A stretch of 64,000 nucleotides of DNA from VXYL01 sp965199945 (GCA_965199945.1 OZ241354.1:1364001-1428000); one strand, 5' to 3'; positions 1 through 7,801 are shown, numbered from the stretch's first letter. The notes: generated from the letters alone by a model not told the origin. Translations and numbers: made by a program.

Positions 1-245
1 TGGACGGCTTGATGCGTCACGACGTAGGAATGCACGGTGCCCTTGCCGCTCGCCTGCTGCCATTCGAAGTCGCTGCCTTGGCAGCGCCGGCACAGCGCCT
101 GCGGCGGATGGGCGAGGGCGCCGCACGCGGTGCAGCGCTGGATGGTCAGCCGTCCTTCCTTGAGGGCGTCGAAGAACGGCTGCGCCTCTTCGGCCGGCTG
201 CGGCTGCGGCAGGTTCGGCGGGCGTTGGAAGCGCCAGTTGCTCAT
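1..245 (-). CDS. DUF35 OB-fold / zinc-ribbon protein (C-terminus cut by window edge)
   Basis: The 81 visible residues begin MSNWRFQRPPN and contain a rubredoxin-like zinc ribbon (CTACG then CRRC, about residues 38-58), followed by the start of an OB-fold (GKGTVHSYVV). This is the DUF35 arrangement: small partners of thiolase-like proteins that help present acyl-CoA substrates. Its ATG overlaps the stop of the upstream thiolase gene as ATGA, so the two are almost certainly translated together and form one complex. DUF35/thiolase pairs act in steroid side-chain retro-aldol cleavage (ChsH2/Ltp2) and in other CoA-ester chemistry; the exact substrate cannot be read here. The gene continues past position 1. 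Confidence 0.85.
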   Translation of the reverse strand, partial: MSNWRFQRPPNLPQPQPAEEAQPFFDALKEGRLTIQRCTACGALAHPPQALCRRCQGSDFEWQQASGKGTVHSYVVTHQAV

Positions 246-1375
246 GCCTCGGTGCGCTCCAGAATCACCGCGCCGGTGCCGATGCCGGTGTCGCAGAAGG
301 AGAACGCCGCGTTTTCCACTTGCACCGTGGATTCGCCGCGCGCCTGGCGCGTGGCCTCGATGAGGTGGTTCATGCCCTGCATGTAGGCTTCCGAAAGGTG
401 GCCGCCGGAGGTGTTCACCGGCAAGCGCCCGTTCCAGGCGGTGCCGCCTTCCTCGGCCAAGCGCCCGGCGTCCTCGACGAAGCCGTAGTCTTCGAGCGCG
501 AACAGCACGAACGGGCAGAAGTGGTCGTAGATCTGCACCACGTCGATGTCCTGGCGCTGCACGTTCGCCATCGCGAACAGGCGCTTCGCCGTGCGCTTTG
601 CCGCGGCGCCAACGCCCGGCCCGGACTGCGCCGCGGCGCGAATCAGCGCGAGCGGACGGCCGTTGGCGCGCTCCCGGGCTCGCTCGGCGGACATCAGCAC
701 CAGCGCGCCGCCGCCGTCCGTTTCCAGGCAGCAGTCGAACAGGTGGAACGGATCGACGATCAAGCGCGATGCCTGATGCGCTTCGAGGGTGAGCTCGCGC
801 TCGAAGAACGTGGCGCGGGGATTGCGGTTGGCATGGCGACGCTGCGCGACCGCCTGCGCCCCGAACTGGCGGCTGGTGATGCCGGTGTCGAACATGCGGC
901 GGCGCGCGGTCATGGCGAGGCCGTGCTGCGGCGTGAGCAGGCCGTATGGTTCGGTGAATGCGCCGGCGCCTTGGCCGCGCTGCCCGGTGACGTCGCCCCG
1001 CCCGTAGCGCCTGCCCGAGCGCCCGTTCACGCCACGGTAGATCACGACGATGTTGGCAAGGCCGGCGTGAATGGCCGCTGCCGCATGGGCGACCAGCGCC
1101 GCGCCCACGTTGCCCGCCTGGCTGATCTCGCCCCACCAGGCCAAGTCCTCAATGCCGAGGTTGGCCGCCACGTCCGCCTCGGCGCTGGTGTCCACGCGCC
1201 ACTTCATCAAGCCGTCCACTTCGCGCGGCTCGACATTGGCGTCTTCGAGGGCGGCGAGAATCGCTTGCAGCGCCAGCGCGAGTTCGCTGCGGCCGCTGTC
1301 GCGGGAATAGTCCGTCTCGCCGACGCCGGCGATGGCCACCGAGTTCGAGAACGCCGCCATGCCTTGTTTGCCCAT
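242..1375 (-). CDS. Thiolase-superfamily protein (lipid-transfer / Ltp2-like aldolase type)
   Basis: A 377-residue thiolase-fold protein. The N-terminus (VAIAGVGETDYSRDSGRS) and the C-terminus (NTSGGHLSEAYMQGMNH) are typical of the SCP-x/lipid-transfer thiolase branch. At the place where true thiolases carry the nucleophilic cysteine there is EISQAGNVGAALVAHA without Cys, so ordinary thiolytic chemistry is unlikely. This matches the Ltp2-type aldolases, which need a DUF35 partner. That partner gene follows directly with an ATGA overlap. The start could be residue 1 or Met6. Role inferred: C-C bond cleavage in a CoA-linked side-chain degradation pathway; the substrate is unknown. Confidence 0.8.
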   Translation of the reverse strand: MGKQGMAAFSNSVAIAGVGETDYSRDSGRSELALALQAILAALEDANVEPREVDGLMKWRVDTSAEADVAANLGIEDLAWWGEISQAGNVGAALVAHAAAAIHAGLANIVVIYRGVNGRSGRRYGRGDVTGQRGQGAGAFTEPYGLLTPQHGLAMTARRRMFDTGITSRQFGAQAVAQRRHANRNPRATFFERELTLEAHQASRLIVDPFHLFDCCLETDGGGALVLMSAERARERANGRPLALIRAAAQSGPGVGAAAKRTAKRLFAMANVQRQDIDVVQIYDHFCPFVLFALEDYGFVEDAGRLAEEGGTAWNGRLPVNTSGGHLSEAYMQGMNHLIEATRQARGESTVQVENAAFSFCDTGIGTGAVILERTEA

Positions 1376-1391
1376 GCCCGCTCAGCCCCCC

Positions 1392-1820
1392 TCAAGGCGT
1401 GTGCTGCTGCACGTTGTACCCGACGACCAGCCAGCCGCCGTCCGCCTGCTTCTGCATGTTAACGGTTTCGAGGATGGTGCCGGCATCCCAGCGCGAATCG
1501 TGAACCACCACCACGTACTCGCCGGGCGGCGCACCCCAGGGATCGACGAAGTAGCGCGTCGTGTCGAGCGCCCTCGATTGCATTGCGCCGAGCGGATCCC
1601 GGTAGCCATGCGCCTTCGCCTGCCACGCCGCAAGCTCCTCCTGCTCCCGAAAGTGTGCAGCGGCGACCTCCCAGCACCGCGCATAGTCGCCCGCATCCAT
1701 GAGCGCCAGCCAAGGCGCAGTGGCTTCGGCAGCGGCCTTCTCGGCTGCCGGGTTGCTCTGGGCGCACGCGCTGAGCATGAACAACAGGGCAGCCGCTGCG
1801 GTCAGGCGAATGCTCCTCAC
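1392..1820 (-). CDS. Small lipoprotein, DUF4019-like
   Basis: A 142-residue protein read from a GTG start at 1820 with GAGGAG about 8 bases upstream; the open frame goes on upstream, but the signal peptide fixes this start. RSIRLTAAAALLFMLSAC is a lipoprotein signal with lipobox LSAC, so the mature protein should be anchored to a membrane by its N-terminal cysteine. The rest (APWLALMDAGDYARCWEVAAAHF ... WLVVGYNVQ) resembles DUF4019 domains, small secreted proteins of unknown function. It ends 16 bases before the thiolase start on the same strand, so it may head that transcription unit. Confidence 0.7.
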   Translation of the reverse strand: MRSIRLTAAAALLFMLSACAQSNPAAEKAAAEATAPWLALMDAGDYARCWEVAAAHFREQEELAAWQAKAHGYRDPLGAMQSRALDTTRYFVDPWGAPPGEYVVVVHDSRWDAGTILETVNMQKQADGGWLVVGYNVQQHTP

Positions 1821-2147
1821 GGGGCTTGCTCCTCGATCCAGCCATTCAACGACGGCGCGGTACCCAAGGACGCACACCCCTCGATCACCGGGCCCTCGCA
1901 CGCCCGACGCGACTCTGACGTCGCTAGCTAGGTGGCGGTCACCCTTCAACACCGGCCAACGCCATGGATCGTAGCGTGTTCGGCACCCAAAACACCAACA
2001 CGCGGGTGCAGCGGCATGACCGGCAGGCGGTTTGCCGCGTCAAAACTGGTCCAAATGCGACCAATGCCTGCCAAAACTCCCCTTGCGTCGCTCCAAGTGA
2101 CGCTGTAGGGTGCGACCTCATCAAACGACCACGAGGGCAATCTACAG
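1821..2147. other. Intergenic region with no gene seen
   Basis: 327 bases between the divergent lipoprotein and DUF262 genes. GC falls towards the right, which marks the edge of a low-GC segment. The only element I can point to is the promoter-like pair at 2083-2111. No RNA gene or convincing short frame was found. Confidence 0.5.
2083..2111 (+). promoter_or_regulatory. Candidate promoter for the DUF262 gene
   Basis: TTGCGT (2083-2088) and TAGGGT (2106-2111) separated by 17 bases, ending 36 bases before the ATG at 2148. Spacing is right for sigma-70, but the -10 box is poor. A GAGGG lies about 12 bases upstream of the ATG. Confidence 0.35.
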
Positions 2148-3896
2148 ATGTACCAACAAGGCGGCACGATTGAAGATGCGCTGCGTCGTATTGGGCAGCA
2201 CGACTATGTTCTGCCTGCCATCCAGCGAGAGTTCGTCTGGAGCCAGGAACAGATTTGCGCATTATTCGACAGCCTAATGCAAGGTTACCCGTTTGGCGAA
2301 TTCCTGTTTTGGCAGATCGATCGGGAACACTCCCATAAGTTTAAGTATTACGACTTCGTCCGTGACTACCACGAACGAGACAGGCCGCATTGTGCGGACC
2401 TAGGGGTACAGAGCGATCGGCCGTTGACGGCGGTGCTGGACGGTCAACAGCGACTGACCGCTTTCAACATCGGCCTTCGCGGTTCTATGGCCGTGAAACT
2501 GCCGAGGCGCCGGTGGAGCAACCCAGATGCCTTTCCGCGCCGCGTGCTCGCGCTGGATTTGTTGTCTGAAACGCGCGACGAAGAGGGCTCGGCCTACAAA
2601 TTCGAGTTCATCGACGAAAGCAAAGTCGGACAGAAGGGCGCACATCTTTGGTTCAAAGTTTCGGCCATCTTGAGGATGGATCACGGCCCGGCCATGAGCG
2701 ACTGGCTCCTCGCTAAATGCCTCGATCGGAACGAGCATAGTCTCGCGTTCCGCATATTGGATAGACTATATCGTAGGGTACGCACGGATCCCACTGTTGC
2801 CTACTACGAGGAAACGAAGCAGGACATCGATCATGTGCTCACGATCTTCATCCGCCGAAACAGCAAAGGAACGGACCTCGCATATTCCGATTTGCTACTG
2901 AGCATAGCTGTTTCACAGTGGGAGGAGCGAGATGCTCGGCGGGAGGTTCTTGCGTTGGTGGACGAACTCAACGCCATCGGACCCGGACTTGCTTTATCCA
3001 AGGACTTTGTGCTAAAGGCCGGTCTCATGCTGACGGACATCGCGAGCGTGGGATTTCAAGTTCGCAACTTTACGCACGAAAACATGACAATACTTGAGAA
3101 GAACTGGGACGATGTCAGGACGGCATTGGTGAAGACAGTACAGTTGGTCACAAGCTTTGGATTCGACAGCAAGAGCATCCGCGCTAACAGCGCATTGTTG
3201 CCCATCGCGTACTACATCCACAAACTGCCCACATCTCACAACTTCGAATCCAGCCAATATGCCGAAGATAGGAAGGCTATTCGGCAATGGTTGACGCGTT
3301 CGATCCTGAAGGCATCGGGCATTTGGGGTAGCGGTTTGGACACCTTGCTGACCGCGTTGCGCGACGTTCTGCGAAACAAAAGCGACGACCGATTCCCAGC
3401 GGCGGCCTTGGTCAGTGCGATGGCACAACGGGGCAGGAGCTTGGCGTTCACTGAGGAGGAGGTCGACGATCTCGCCGATATGAAGATTGGCGACAGACGG
3501 GCATTCGCCATGCTGTCCCTTCTCTTTCCGTTCATCAATGTGCGTGACCATCATTTTCATATCGACCATGTATTTCCAAAGAGCCTTTTCACACCACCGC
3601 GGCTGCGCAATGCCGGTGTAAGTGAAGAAAACATGGACAGTTTTATGGAGTGTTTCGATCGAGTCGGAAACCTCCAATTAATGGACGGAGTGATGAACAA
3701 CGAGAAGCGCGCGAAGTTGCCGGTGACTTGGATGCAGGAACACTTTGAAAAGAATGAGGAGGGGCGTAAACACTACCAACAGCAGTATGTCCTAGAGGAG
3801 CTGCCAGAGAGCCTCAACGAATTCTTGCACTTTTACGATACCCGACGGAAACAGCTGCGTGACCGGATAGAGAAGTTGGTGAACGCGGACATTTAG
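2148..3896 (+). CDS. DUF262 / HNH (DUF1524-like) protein, GmrSD-type restriction candidate
   Basis: A 582-residue protein. The N-terminal DUF262 region has LPAIQREFVWSQEQICALFD (about 24-43), GYPFGEFLFW and the diagnostic DGQQRLTAF (about 99-107), the nucleotide-handling motif of this ParB-like family. The C-terminal part has HIDHVFPKSLF and, further on, GNLQLMDGVMNNEKRAKLP, the His-Asp-His and Asn-containing pattern of HNH/DUF1524 nucleases. This two-domain build is that of GmrSD and related enzymes that attack modified phage DNA; no partner gene is beside it. Base composition is clearly lower in GC than the surroundings, which suggests acquisition. Function as a restriction enzyme is inferred from domains only. 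Confidence 0.85.
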   Translation: MYQQGGTIEDALRRIGQHDYVLPAIQREFVWSQEQICALFDSLMQGYPFGEFLFWQIDREHSHKFKYYDFVRDYHERDRPHCADLGVQSDRPLTAVLDGQQRLTAFNIGLRGSMAVKLPRRRWSNPDAFPRRVLALDLLSETRDEEGSAYKFEFIDESKVGQKGAHLWFKVSAILRMDHGPAMSDWLLAKCLDRNEHSLAFRILDRLYRRVRTDPTVAYYEETKQDIDHVLTIFIRRNSKGTDLAYSDLLLSIAVSQWEERDARREVLALVDELNAIGPGLALSKDFVLKAGLMLTDIASVGFQVRNFTHENMTILEKNWDDVRTALVKTVQLVTSFGFDSKSIRANSALLPIAYYIHKLPTSHNFESSQYAEDRKAIRQWLTRSILKASGIWGSGLDTLLTALRDVLRNKSDDRFPAAALVSAMAQRGRSLAFTEEEVDDLADMKIGDRRAFAMLSLLFPFINVRDHHFHIDHVFPKSLFTPPRLRNAGVSEENMDSFMECFDRVGNLQLMDGVMNNEKRAKLPVTWMQEHFEKNEEGRKHYQQQYVLEELPESLNEFLHFYDTRRKQLRDRIEKLVNADI

Positions 3897-3960
3897 CGCA
3901 AGGTTAGAACTATACCTTATATGAAGTGCGCAACTAGTGGAAAAGAGGTGGGTTAGGATA

Positions 3961-5112
3961 CTACTGCGCCGCGCCGATGAACTCCAGGTAGTTGCCCCGG
4001 TGGACGACTTGGAAGGAAGCATCGGGATAGGCGCGTCGCCAAGCGGCGGGGGTGCGGCTCTTCGCCGTAGGCGACCACTTCATTTCCGCAGCCAGGAGTT
4101 GGCCGCCCCAGTCCTCCACCAAATCGATCTCCTGTTGATCGTGAGTGCGCCAGAAGTAGCTTTCCGCCAAGTGCCCGGTGTACAGGTTGCGCTTCAGTCG
4201 CTCCACCATGACGTAGTTTTCCCAAAGTGCGCCGGCGTCGTCGCGCAGGGCGATGGCGTTGAAGTTGTTGATGAGGCCGTTGCGGATGCCGTTGTCGTAG
4301 AAGTAGTAGCGGCGGCTTTTGCTGATTTCCTTGCGCAGATTGCGGCTGAAGCCAAGGCGGGCGTAGACGACGTAGGCTTTTTCCAGCAAGTCCAGGTAGC
4401 GGGCCACGGTGTTCTTGTTCATGCCGAGCTGGCTTCCCACCTCCGCCATCGAGACCTCGCGACCGATCTGGAAGGCAAGCAGCTGGAGAAGGCGCAGCAG
4501 TTTGTCCGCATGGCGAACGCCCTCCAGTTGGAGGATGTCCTTGAAGAGGTAGGAGGCGATCAGTTCCTTGATGTACAGCTGGCGGTCTTCGTTGGACTGC
4601 ATCAGCACGACCTCGGGGTAGCTGCCGTAGACGAGGCGCAATTCCAGTTGGGCGTTCGTCTCGTGTGGCGCCTCCACGCCTTGAAGCTCCAATTGGGCAA
4701 GGGGCAGAAGCAGCAGGGTGTGGCGCCGGCCCGTCAATGGCTCGCCGGTCTTTTGGGCCAAGTCGAAGGAGGACGATCCGGTGGCGATGATCCGCAGCCC
4801 CTCGACGTGATCGGCCAGCAGCTTCAAGTTCAAACCGACGTCCCGCAGATGCTGGGCTTCGTCGACGATGAGCGTTCGCCGCCCGCCGACGAAGGCGCGC
4901 AGCTTGGCAATGGACCGGCTCTCCAGAAAATCGCGCACGGCGATGTCCTCGGCGGTGACCACCAAGGCGTCCTGGGCGAATTGCTGGGTGTAGCGCTGCA
5001 TCAAGGTGGTCTTCCCCACCCTTCGCGGGCCGTACACCACCACCACCTTGCCGGGCGTGGCCAAGCGTTCCAGGCGGGGCAGCAGCGTCTGTGGGACGTA
5101 GTTTGCGGTCAT
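3961..5112 (-). CDS. DUF4143 AAA-family ATPase
   Basis: A 383-residue ATPase of the AAA_14/DUF4143 type. Walker A is GPRRVGKTT (about residues 26-34) and Walker B is TLIVDEAQ (about 80-87). A middle winged-helix stretch follows (LLQLLAFQIGREVSMAEVGSQLGMNKNTVARYLDLLEKA), then the C-terminal DUF4143 nuclease-like domain ending in LVEDWGGQLLAAEMKW. The open frame extends 13 codons further to 5151, but that part lies in a palindrome (5115-5146), so ATG 5112 is preferred. These ATPases are common as single genes and their role is not established. Oriented away from the P450 gene. Confidence 0.8.
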   Translation of the reverse strand: MTANYVPQTLLPRLERLATPGKVVVVYGPRRVGKTTLMQRYTQQFAQDALVVTAEDIAVRDFLESRSIAKLRAFVGGRRTLIVDEAQHLRDVGLNLKLLADHVEGLRIIATGSSSFDLAQKTGEPLTGRRHTLLLLPLAQLELQGVEAPHETNAQLELRLVYGSYPEVVLMQSNEDRQLYIKELIASYLFKDILQLEGVRHADKLLRLLQLLAFQIGREVSMAEVGSQLGMNKNTVARYLDLLEKAYVVYARLGFSRNLRKEISKSRRYYFYDNGIRNGLINNFNAIALRDDAGALWENYVMVERLKRNLYTGHLAESYFWRTHDQQEIDLVEDWGGQLLAAEMKWSPTAKSRTPAAWRRAYPDASFQVVHRGNYLEFIGAAQ

Positions 5113-5114
5113 CG

Positions 5115-5146
5115 AACTGACGGAATATATGCAATTGCGGTCAGTT
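5115..5146. repeat. Palindromic element, copy 1, just upstream of the DUF4143 ATPase ATG
   Basis: Arms AACTGACGGA (5115-5124) and GCGGTCAGTT (5137-5146) flank a 12-base centre that contains ATGCAATT. It abuts the ATPase start codon (5112) and has a near-identical second copy at 5289-5320. The similarity continues a further 15 or so bases into CAATACCCAATT. Position and symmetry suggest an operator or a structured 5' leader. Confidence 0.7.
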
Positions 5147-5288
5147 GTCAATACCCAATTTGGATAATTTGGGTGTGTTCATGGCTTGGGGAGCGCCCGA
5201 GTCGTCGCTGTCCTCCGGGCGGTTCTTGGCGTCGTGCCACCCTTCCGTGCCGTCGCCAGCGCCTGCGGGACGGTGTTCCCGTCATCCA

Positions 5289-5320
5289 AACTGACCGAGT
5301 TCATGCAATTTCGGTCAGTT
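5289..5320. repeat. Palindromic element, copy 2, upstream of the P450 gene
   Basis: A perfect inverted repeat: AACTGACCGA (5289-5298) and TCGGTCAGTT (5311-5320) around a 12-base centre GTTCATGCAATT. It is in the same orientation as copy 1, which starts 174 bases to the left, and is again followed by CAACCACCCAATT. It lies about 100 bases before the P450 ATG. Confidence 0.75.
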
Positions 5321-5420
5321 TCAACCACCCAATTCGCATGAAGCCAGCCTGCACTTGGCGTCCCGGCGTTCGAGTTGGTACGGTGCGGCCTCCCGCAGAG
5401 GTTGACGACGAGGAGCGCAG

Positions 5421-6683
5421 ATGGGGTTTGCGGTGCTTGCGGAATCGCCGGAGTTGGACGCCGCCATGGTCGATCCGGCGCATTGGGGCGACGAGGGCTG
5501 GGTGCATGCGCAGTTCGCCTGGCTGCGGGCGAATGCGCCGGTGCGGCGCATGGCGCCTGATGGCTTCGAGCCGTTCTGGTCCATCACCCGGCACCAGGAC
5601 GTCATGGCGGTCGAGGGCGACAAGCGTCGGTTCATCAACGACCCGCGCCCGATCCTGGCGCCGAAGCTCACCGAAGCGCTGCTGCAGCACCTCGCCGGCC
5701 GGCGCCATCTGGTGCGCTCGCTGGTGCAGATGGACGATCCGGACCACAGCAAGTACCGGGCGCTCACCCAGCCGTGGTTCATGGGCTCGAATCTGCGCAA
5801 GCTGGCGGGGCGCATCGACGAGTTGGCGACGCTCTACGTGGATCGCCTGGGCGAGCTCGGCGGCGAGTGCGACTTCGTGAAGGACATCTCCACCTGGTAT
5901 CCGCTGCGCGTCATCATGACCATCTTCGGCGTGCCGGAAGAAGACGAGCCGCTGATGATGCGGCTCACCCAGGAACTCTTCGGCAGCACGGACCCGGACG
6001 AGCGCCGCGCCATCGAGCCGGAGTCCCTCATGGACGTCGTGGCGGATTTCGAGGCCTACTTCCAGGAGCTCAGCCGCAGCCGGCGCGCCAACCCCACCGA
6101 CGACGTGGCCAGCGTCATCGCCAACGCGCAGATCGACGGCGAGCCGCTTCCCGCACACGAAACCAACGGCTACTACATCATCATCGCCACCGCCGGCCAC
6201 GATACGACCAGCTCGTCCACCGCCGGCGGCCTGCACGCGCTGATCGAACATCCCGAAGAGCTGGCGAAGCTGCGCGCGACGCCGGAACAGCACATGGCCA
6301 CGGCGGTGGACGAGATGATCCGCTGGGTGACGCCGGTGCGCCAGTTCGCCCGCACCGCGACAGAGGACTGCCAAGTGGGCGGCGTGGACTTCAAGGAAGG
6401 GGAGTCCTGCGTCCTCTGGTATCCCTCGGCGAACCGCGACGAAGCGGTGTTCGAGGATCCCTTCAAGTTCCGCGTCGACCGCCCGGACGTGCGCCACTTG
6501 GCGTTCGGCTACGGCGCCCACGTGTGCCTCGGCCAGCACCTGGCGCGCATGGAGATGGCGGCGCTGTTCCGCGAACTGTTGAGCCGCGTCGACCACCTGG
6601 AACTGAACGGCGAACCGCGCTACTCGCAGACGGTGTTCGTCGGCGGCCTGAAGAGCCTGCCCATTCGATACCGGATGCGGTAG
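5421..6683 (+). CDS. Cytochrome P450
   Basis: A 420-residue soluble bacterial P450 of normal length. The I-helix oxygen-activation motif is AGHDTTSS (about residue 257), the ExxR of the K-helix is EMIR (about 297), and the haem loop is FGYGAHVCLGQHL with the cysteine ligand near residue 367. Start ATG is preceded by GAGGAG at a good distance. Class I bacterial P450s need ferredoxin and reductase partners; none is adjacent. The window also holds DUF35/thiolase and paired acyl-CoA dehydrogenase genes, so a role in hydroxylating a sterol, terpene or fatty acid is plausible but not shown. A palindrome at 5289-5320 lies in its upstream region. Confidence 0.9.
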   Translation: MGFAVLAESPELDAAMVDPAHWGDEGWVHAQFAWLRANAPVRRMAPDGFEPFWSITRHQDVMAVEGDKRRFINDPRPILAPKLTEALLQHLAGRRHLVRSLVQMDDPDHSKYRALTQPWFMGSNLRKLAGRIDELATLYVDRLGELGGECDFVKDISTWYPLRVIMTIFGVPEEDEPLMMRLTQELFGSTDPDERRAIEPESLMDVVADFEAYFQELSRSRRANPTDDVASVIANAQIDGEPLPAHETNGYYIIIATAGHDTTSSSTAGGLHALIEHPEELAKLRATPEQHMATAVDEMIRWVTPVRQFARTATEDCQVGGVDFKEGESCVLWYPSANRDEAVFEDPFKFRVDRPDVRHLAFGYGAHVCLGQHLARMEMAALFRELLSRVDHLELNGEPRYSQTVFVGGLKSLPIRYRMR

Positions 6684-6796
6684 GGAGTCTCCGGCCAGGT
6701 GCGCTTTCTGGCGAGGAGTTCCGCAGAGTTCGCGGTTGATTTCGTGCGGAACCTTGCCGGTGGCCGATGCTGCCCCAAGCAAGGACGATACAAGTG

Positions 6797-7303
6797 CTAT
6801 GCGATGGAACCGAGCGGGATCACCTCGACAAGCTGGTCGAATTGGCGGAAGTCCGCCTGGTTTTCCGTGACGATCGCTGGTACTCCATGTACGAGCGCCG
6901 TAGCGACAATGTTGGCGTCGTGAATGACCACGCCTCTGCACTCCTGCGCTTGGACCAGCTCCGCGAGTTTCTCCTGCACCTCGTTGTTCTCGTCAAGGCA
7001 GCGCATCACAGACCGGAACGCCGATACGTTGGCGATTGCATCGACAGGCGCCAGACCCAAGCCGTTGGACGCGGGCGGGCGAGTCGCAACCACAAGGTAC
7101 TCGCGAAGTATCTGGCCGCTGACGCAAGTTCGCCGGTCCAGCGAGGCCCGCCGCACGACGCTTTGCGCAACGCCATGCAGTGTGCGCCTTGACGCTGTGG
7201 AGGACACGAGGACGTTCGTATCCAGAATGGAAGGCGAGGGCAAGGCCATCTCCCGCAAGGCCCGTGGCCCCGGCCGGCTTGCCGCTTGTGGCTCATCGGA
7301 CAT
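6797..7303 (-). CDS. PIN-domain toxin (VapC/FitB-like)
   Basis: 168 residues with PIN-domain landmarks: SILDTNVLVSS (first Asp, about residue 25), a middle REYLVVATRP, and HDANIVATALVHGVPAIVTENQADF, which supplies the later acidic residues. Such proteins are Mg-dependent ribonucleases that usually cut tRNA or rRNA. The ATG at 7303 overlaps the end of the antitoxin gene by 11 bases, the normal antitoxin-first layout, so translation is coupled. PIN toxins are held inactive by the antitoxin bound to the same promoter. The target RNA cannot be predicted. Confidence 0.85.
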   Translation of the reverse strand: MSDEPQAASRPGPRALREMALPSPSILDTNVLVSSTASRRTLHGVAQSVVRRASLDRRTCVSGQILREYLVVATRPPASNGLGLAPVDAIANVSAFRSVMRCLDENNEVQEKLAELVQAQECRGVVIHDANIVATALVHGVPAIVTENQADFRQFDQLVEVIPLGSIA

Positions 7304-7517
7304 CGCCGTAGATTTCCTCCCGACCCACCTTGCCGAGAAGGGGGGCGTTGGACACATGAAGCGCTGGCGCCGGCGTGTTGGTGTGCAGCGACTCGCCGGC
7401 TGCTTCCGCGAGAATGGATTGCACCTCGCGTTGAAGCGAGCGACCGTGGATGGACGCCTGCCGCTTCAACGCGCGATGAACGCCGTCCGGCAGTGCCCGA
7501 ATCAGCAAGTCCGGCAT
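7293..7517 (-). CDS. Ribbon-helix-helix antitoxin (FitA/VapB-like)
   Basis: 74 residues beginning MPDLLIRALPDGVHRALKR and continuing HGRSLQREVQSILAEAA, the standard FitA-type ribbon-helix-helix that binds operator DNA as a dimer; the C-terminal tail then wraps the toxin. The start at 7517 fits the family N-terminus and has GAGG about 8 bases upstream; an alternative ATG is at 7541. It is the first gene of the toxin-antitoxin pair. Autorepression of its own promoter (between here and about 7616) is expected from the family. Confidence 0.8.
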   Translation of the reverse strand: MPDLLIRALPDGVHRALKRQASIHGRSLQREVQSILAEAAGESLHTNTPAPALHVSNAPLLGKVGREEIYGDVR

Positions 7518-7616
7518 GGAAGGAACCTCAATCTTGGACATCCTGCGCCGGATGATACCGGTATCGCTTCTGCAAGTGATAGCGTCGCGGACTTCGCTGC
7601 ATCTTCCGGCAGGTCG

Positions 7617-7645
7617 TTGCAATCTGCGTCGTGCAAGCCTATCGT
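7617..7645 (+). promoter_or_regulatory. Candidate promoter of the thrS leader
   Basis: TTGCAA (7617-7622) and TATCGT (7640-7645) with a 17-base spacer. A start site about 7 bases on would fall at or next to the ATG of the leader peptide (7653), so that the leader message could be leaderless; indeed no Shine-Dalgarno sequence is visible before that ATG. Confidence 0.5.
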
Positions 7646-7652
7646 ACAAACC

Positions 7653-7712
7653 ATGAACGTCGCAGGGCAGACCACCACGACGACCCGTTGCCGGGCCGTC
7701 GCGTCTGCCTGA
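7653..7712 (+). CDS. Threonine leader peptide of thrS (attenuation peptide)
   Basis: A 19-codon frame, MNVAGQTTTTTRCRAVASA, with five consecutive threonine codons (ACC ACC ACG ACG ACC, 7671-7685) and a TGA at 7710. It is followed within 45 bases by a Rho-independent terminator and then by thrS. Leader peptides rich in the cognate amino acid that sit before a terminator are the hallmark of ribosome-mediated attenuation, as in thrL or pheM of enteric bacteria. When charged tRNA-Thr is short, the ribosome would stall at the Thr run and leave 7691-7703 free to pair downstream, favouring read-through into thrS. The peptide itself probably has no other function. Confidence 0.85.
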   Translation: MNVAGQTTTTTRCRAVASA

Positions 7713-7718
7713 TCGATC

Positions 7719-7744
7719 AGCGGCGGCCCGAGCAAGCCGCCGCT
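7719..7744 (+). promoter_or_regulatory. Pause/anti-antiterminator hairpin of the thrS leader
   Basis: AGCGGCGG (7719-7726) pairs with CCGCCGCT (7737-7744) around a 10-base loop. It sits between the leader-peptide stop and the terminator. By inference it is either the pause hairpin or the inner helix enclosed by an antiterminator formed by CCGGG (7691-7695) and GCG (7701-7703) with CGC (7749-7751) and CCCGG (7756-7760). Confidence 0.6.
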
Positions 7745-7751
7745 CTCCCGC

Positions 7752-7786
7752 AAACCCCGGAAGGCGTCGGCCAACCGGGGTTTTTT
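7752..7786 (+). terminator. Attenuator (Rho-independent terminator) before thrS
   Basis: AAACCCCGG (7752-7760) pairs with CCGGGGTTT (7775-7783), with an inner GGC/GCC pair closing a tetraloop, followed by a six-T run (7781-7786). It ends only 15 bases before the thrS ATG, a place where a constitutive terminator would silence the gene, so it must be conditional. Its 5' arm overlaps the sequence that can pair with the end of the leader-peptide gene. Confidence 0.85.
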
Positions 7787-7801
7787 GTTGCAGGAGGGAA
7801 G

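Noticed and set aside
3937..5880. 647-codon open frame on the plus strand across the DUF4143 ATPase and into the P450
   Set aside because: It is antisense to a well-supported ATPase, has no protein-like composition, and passes into the P450 in a wrong frame. Long stop-free antisense frames are normal at this GC content.
5301..6941. 546-codon minus-strand frame opposite the P450
   Set aside because: The plus-strand P450 has all its motifs; the minus frame is rich in His/Arg without any domain.
7542..7801. T-box riboswitch before thrS
   Set aside because: No specifier stem or T-box consensus (TGGNACC-type) is present; the Thr-rich peptide and attenuator explain the region.
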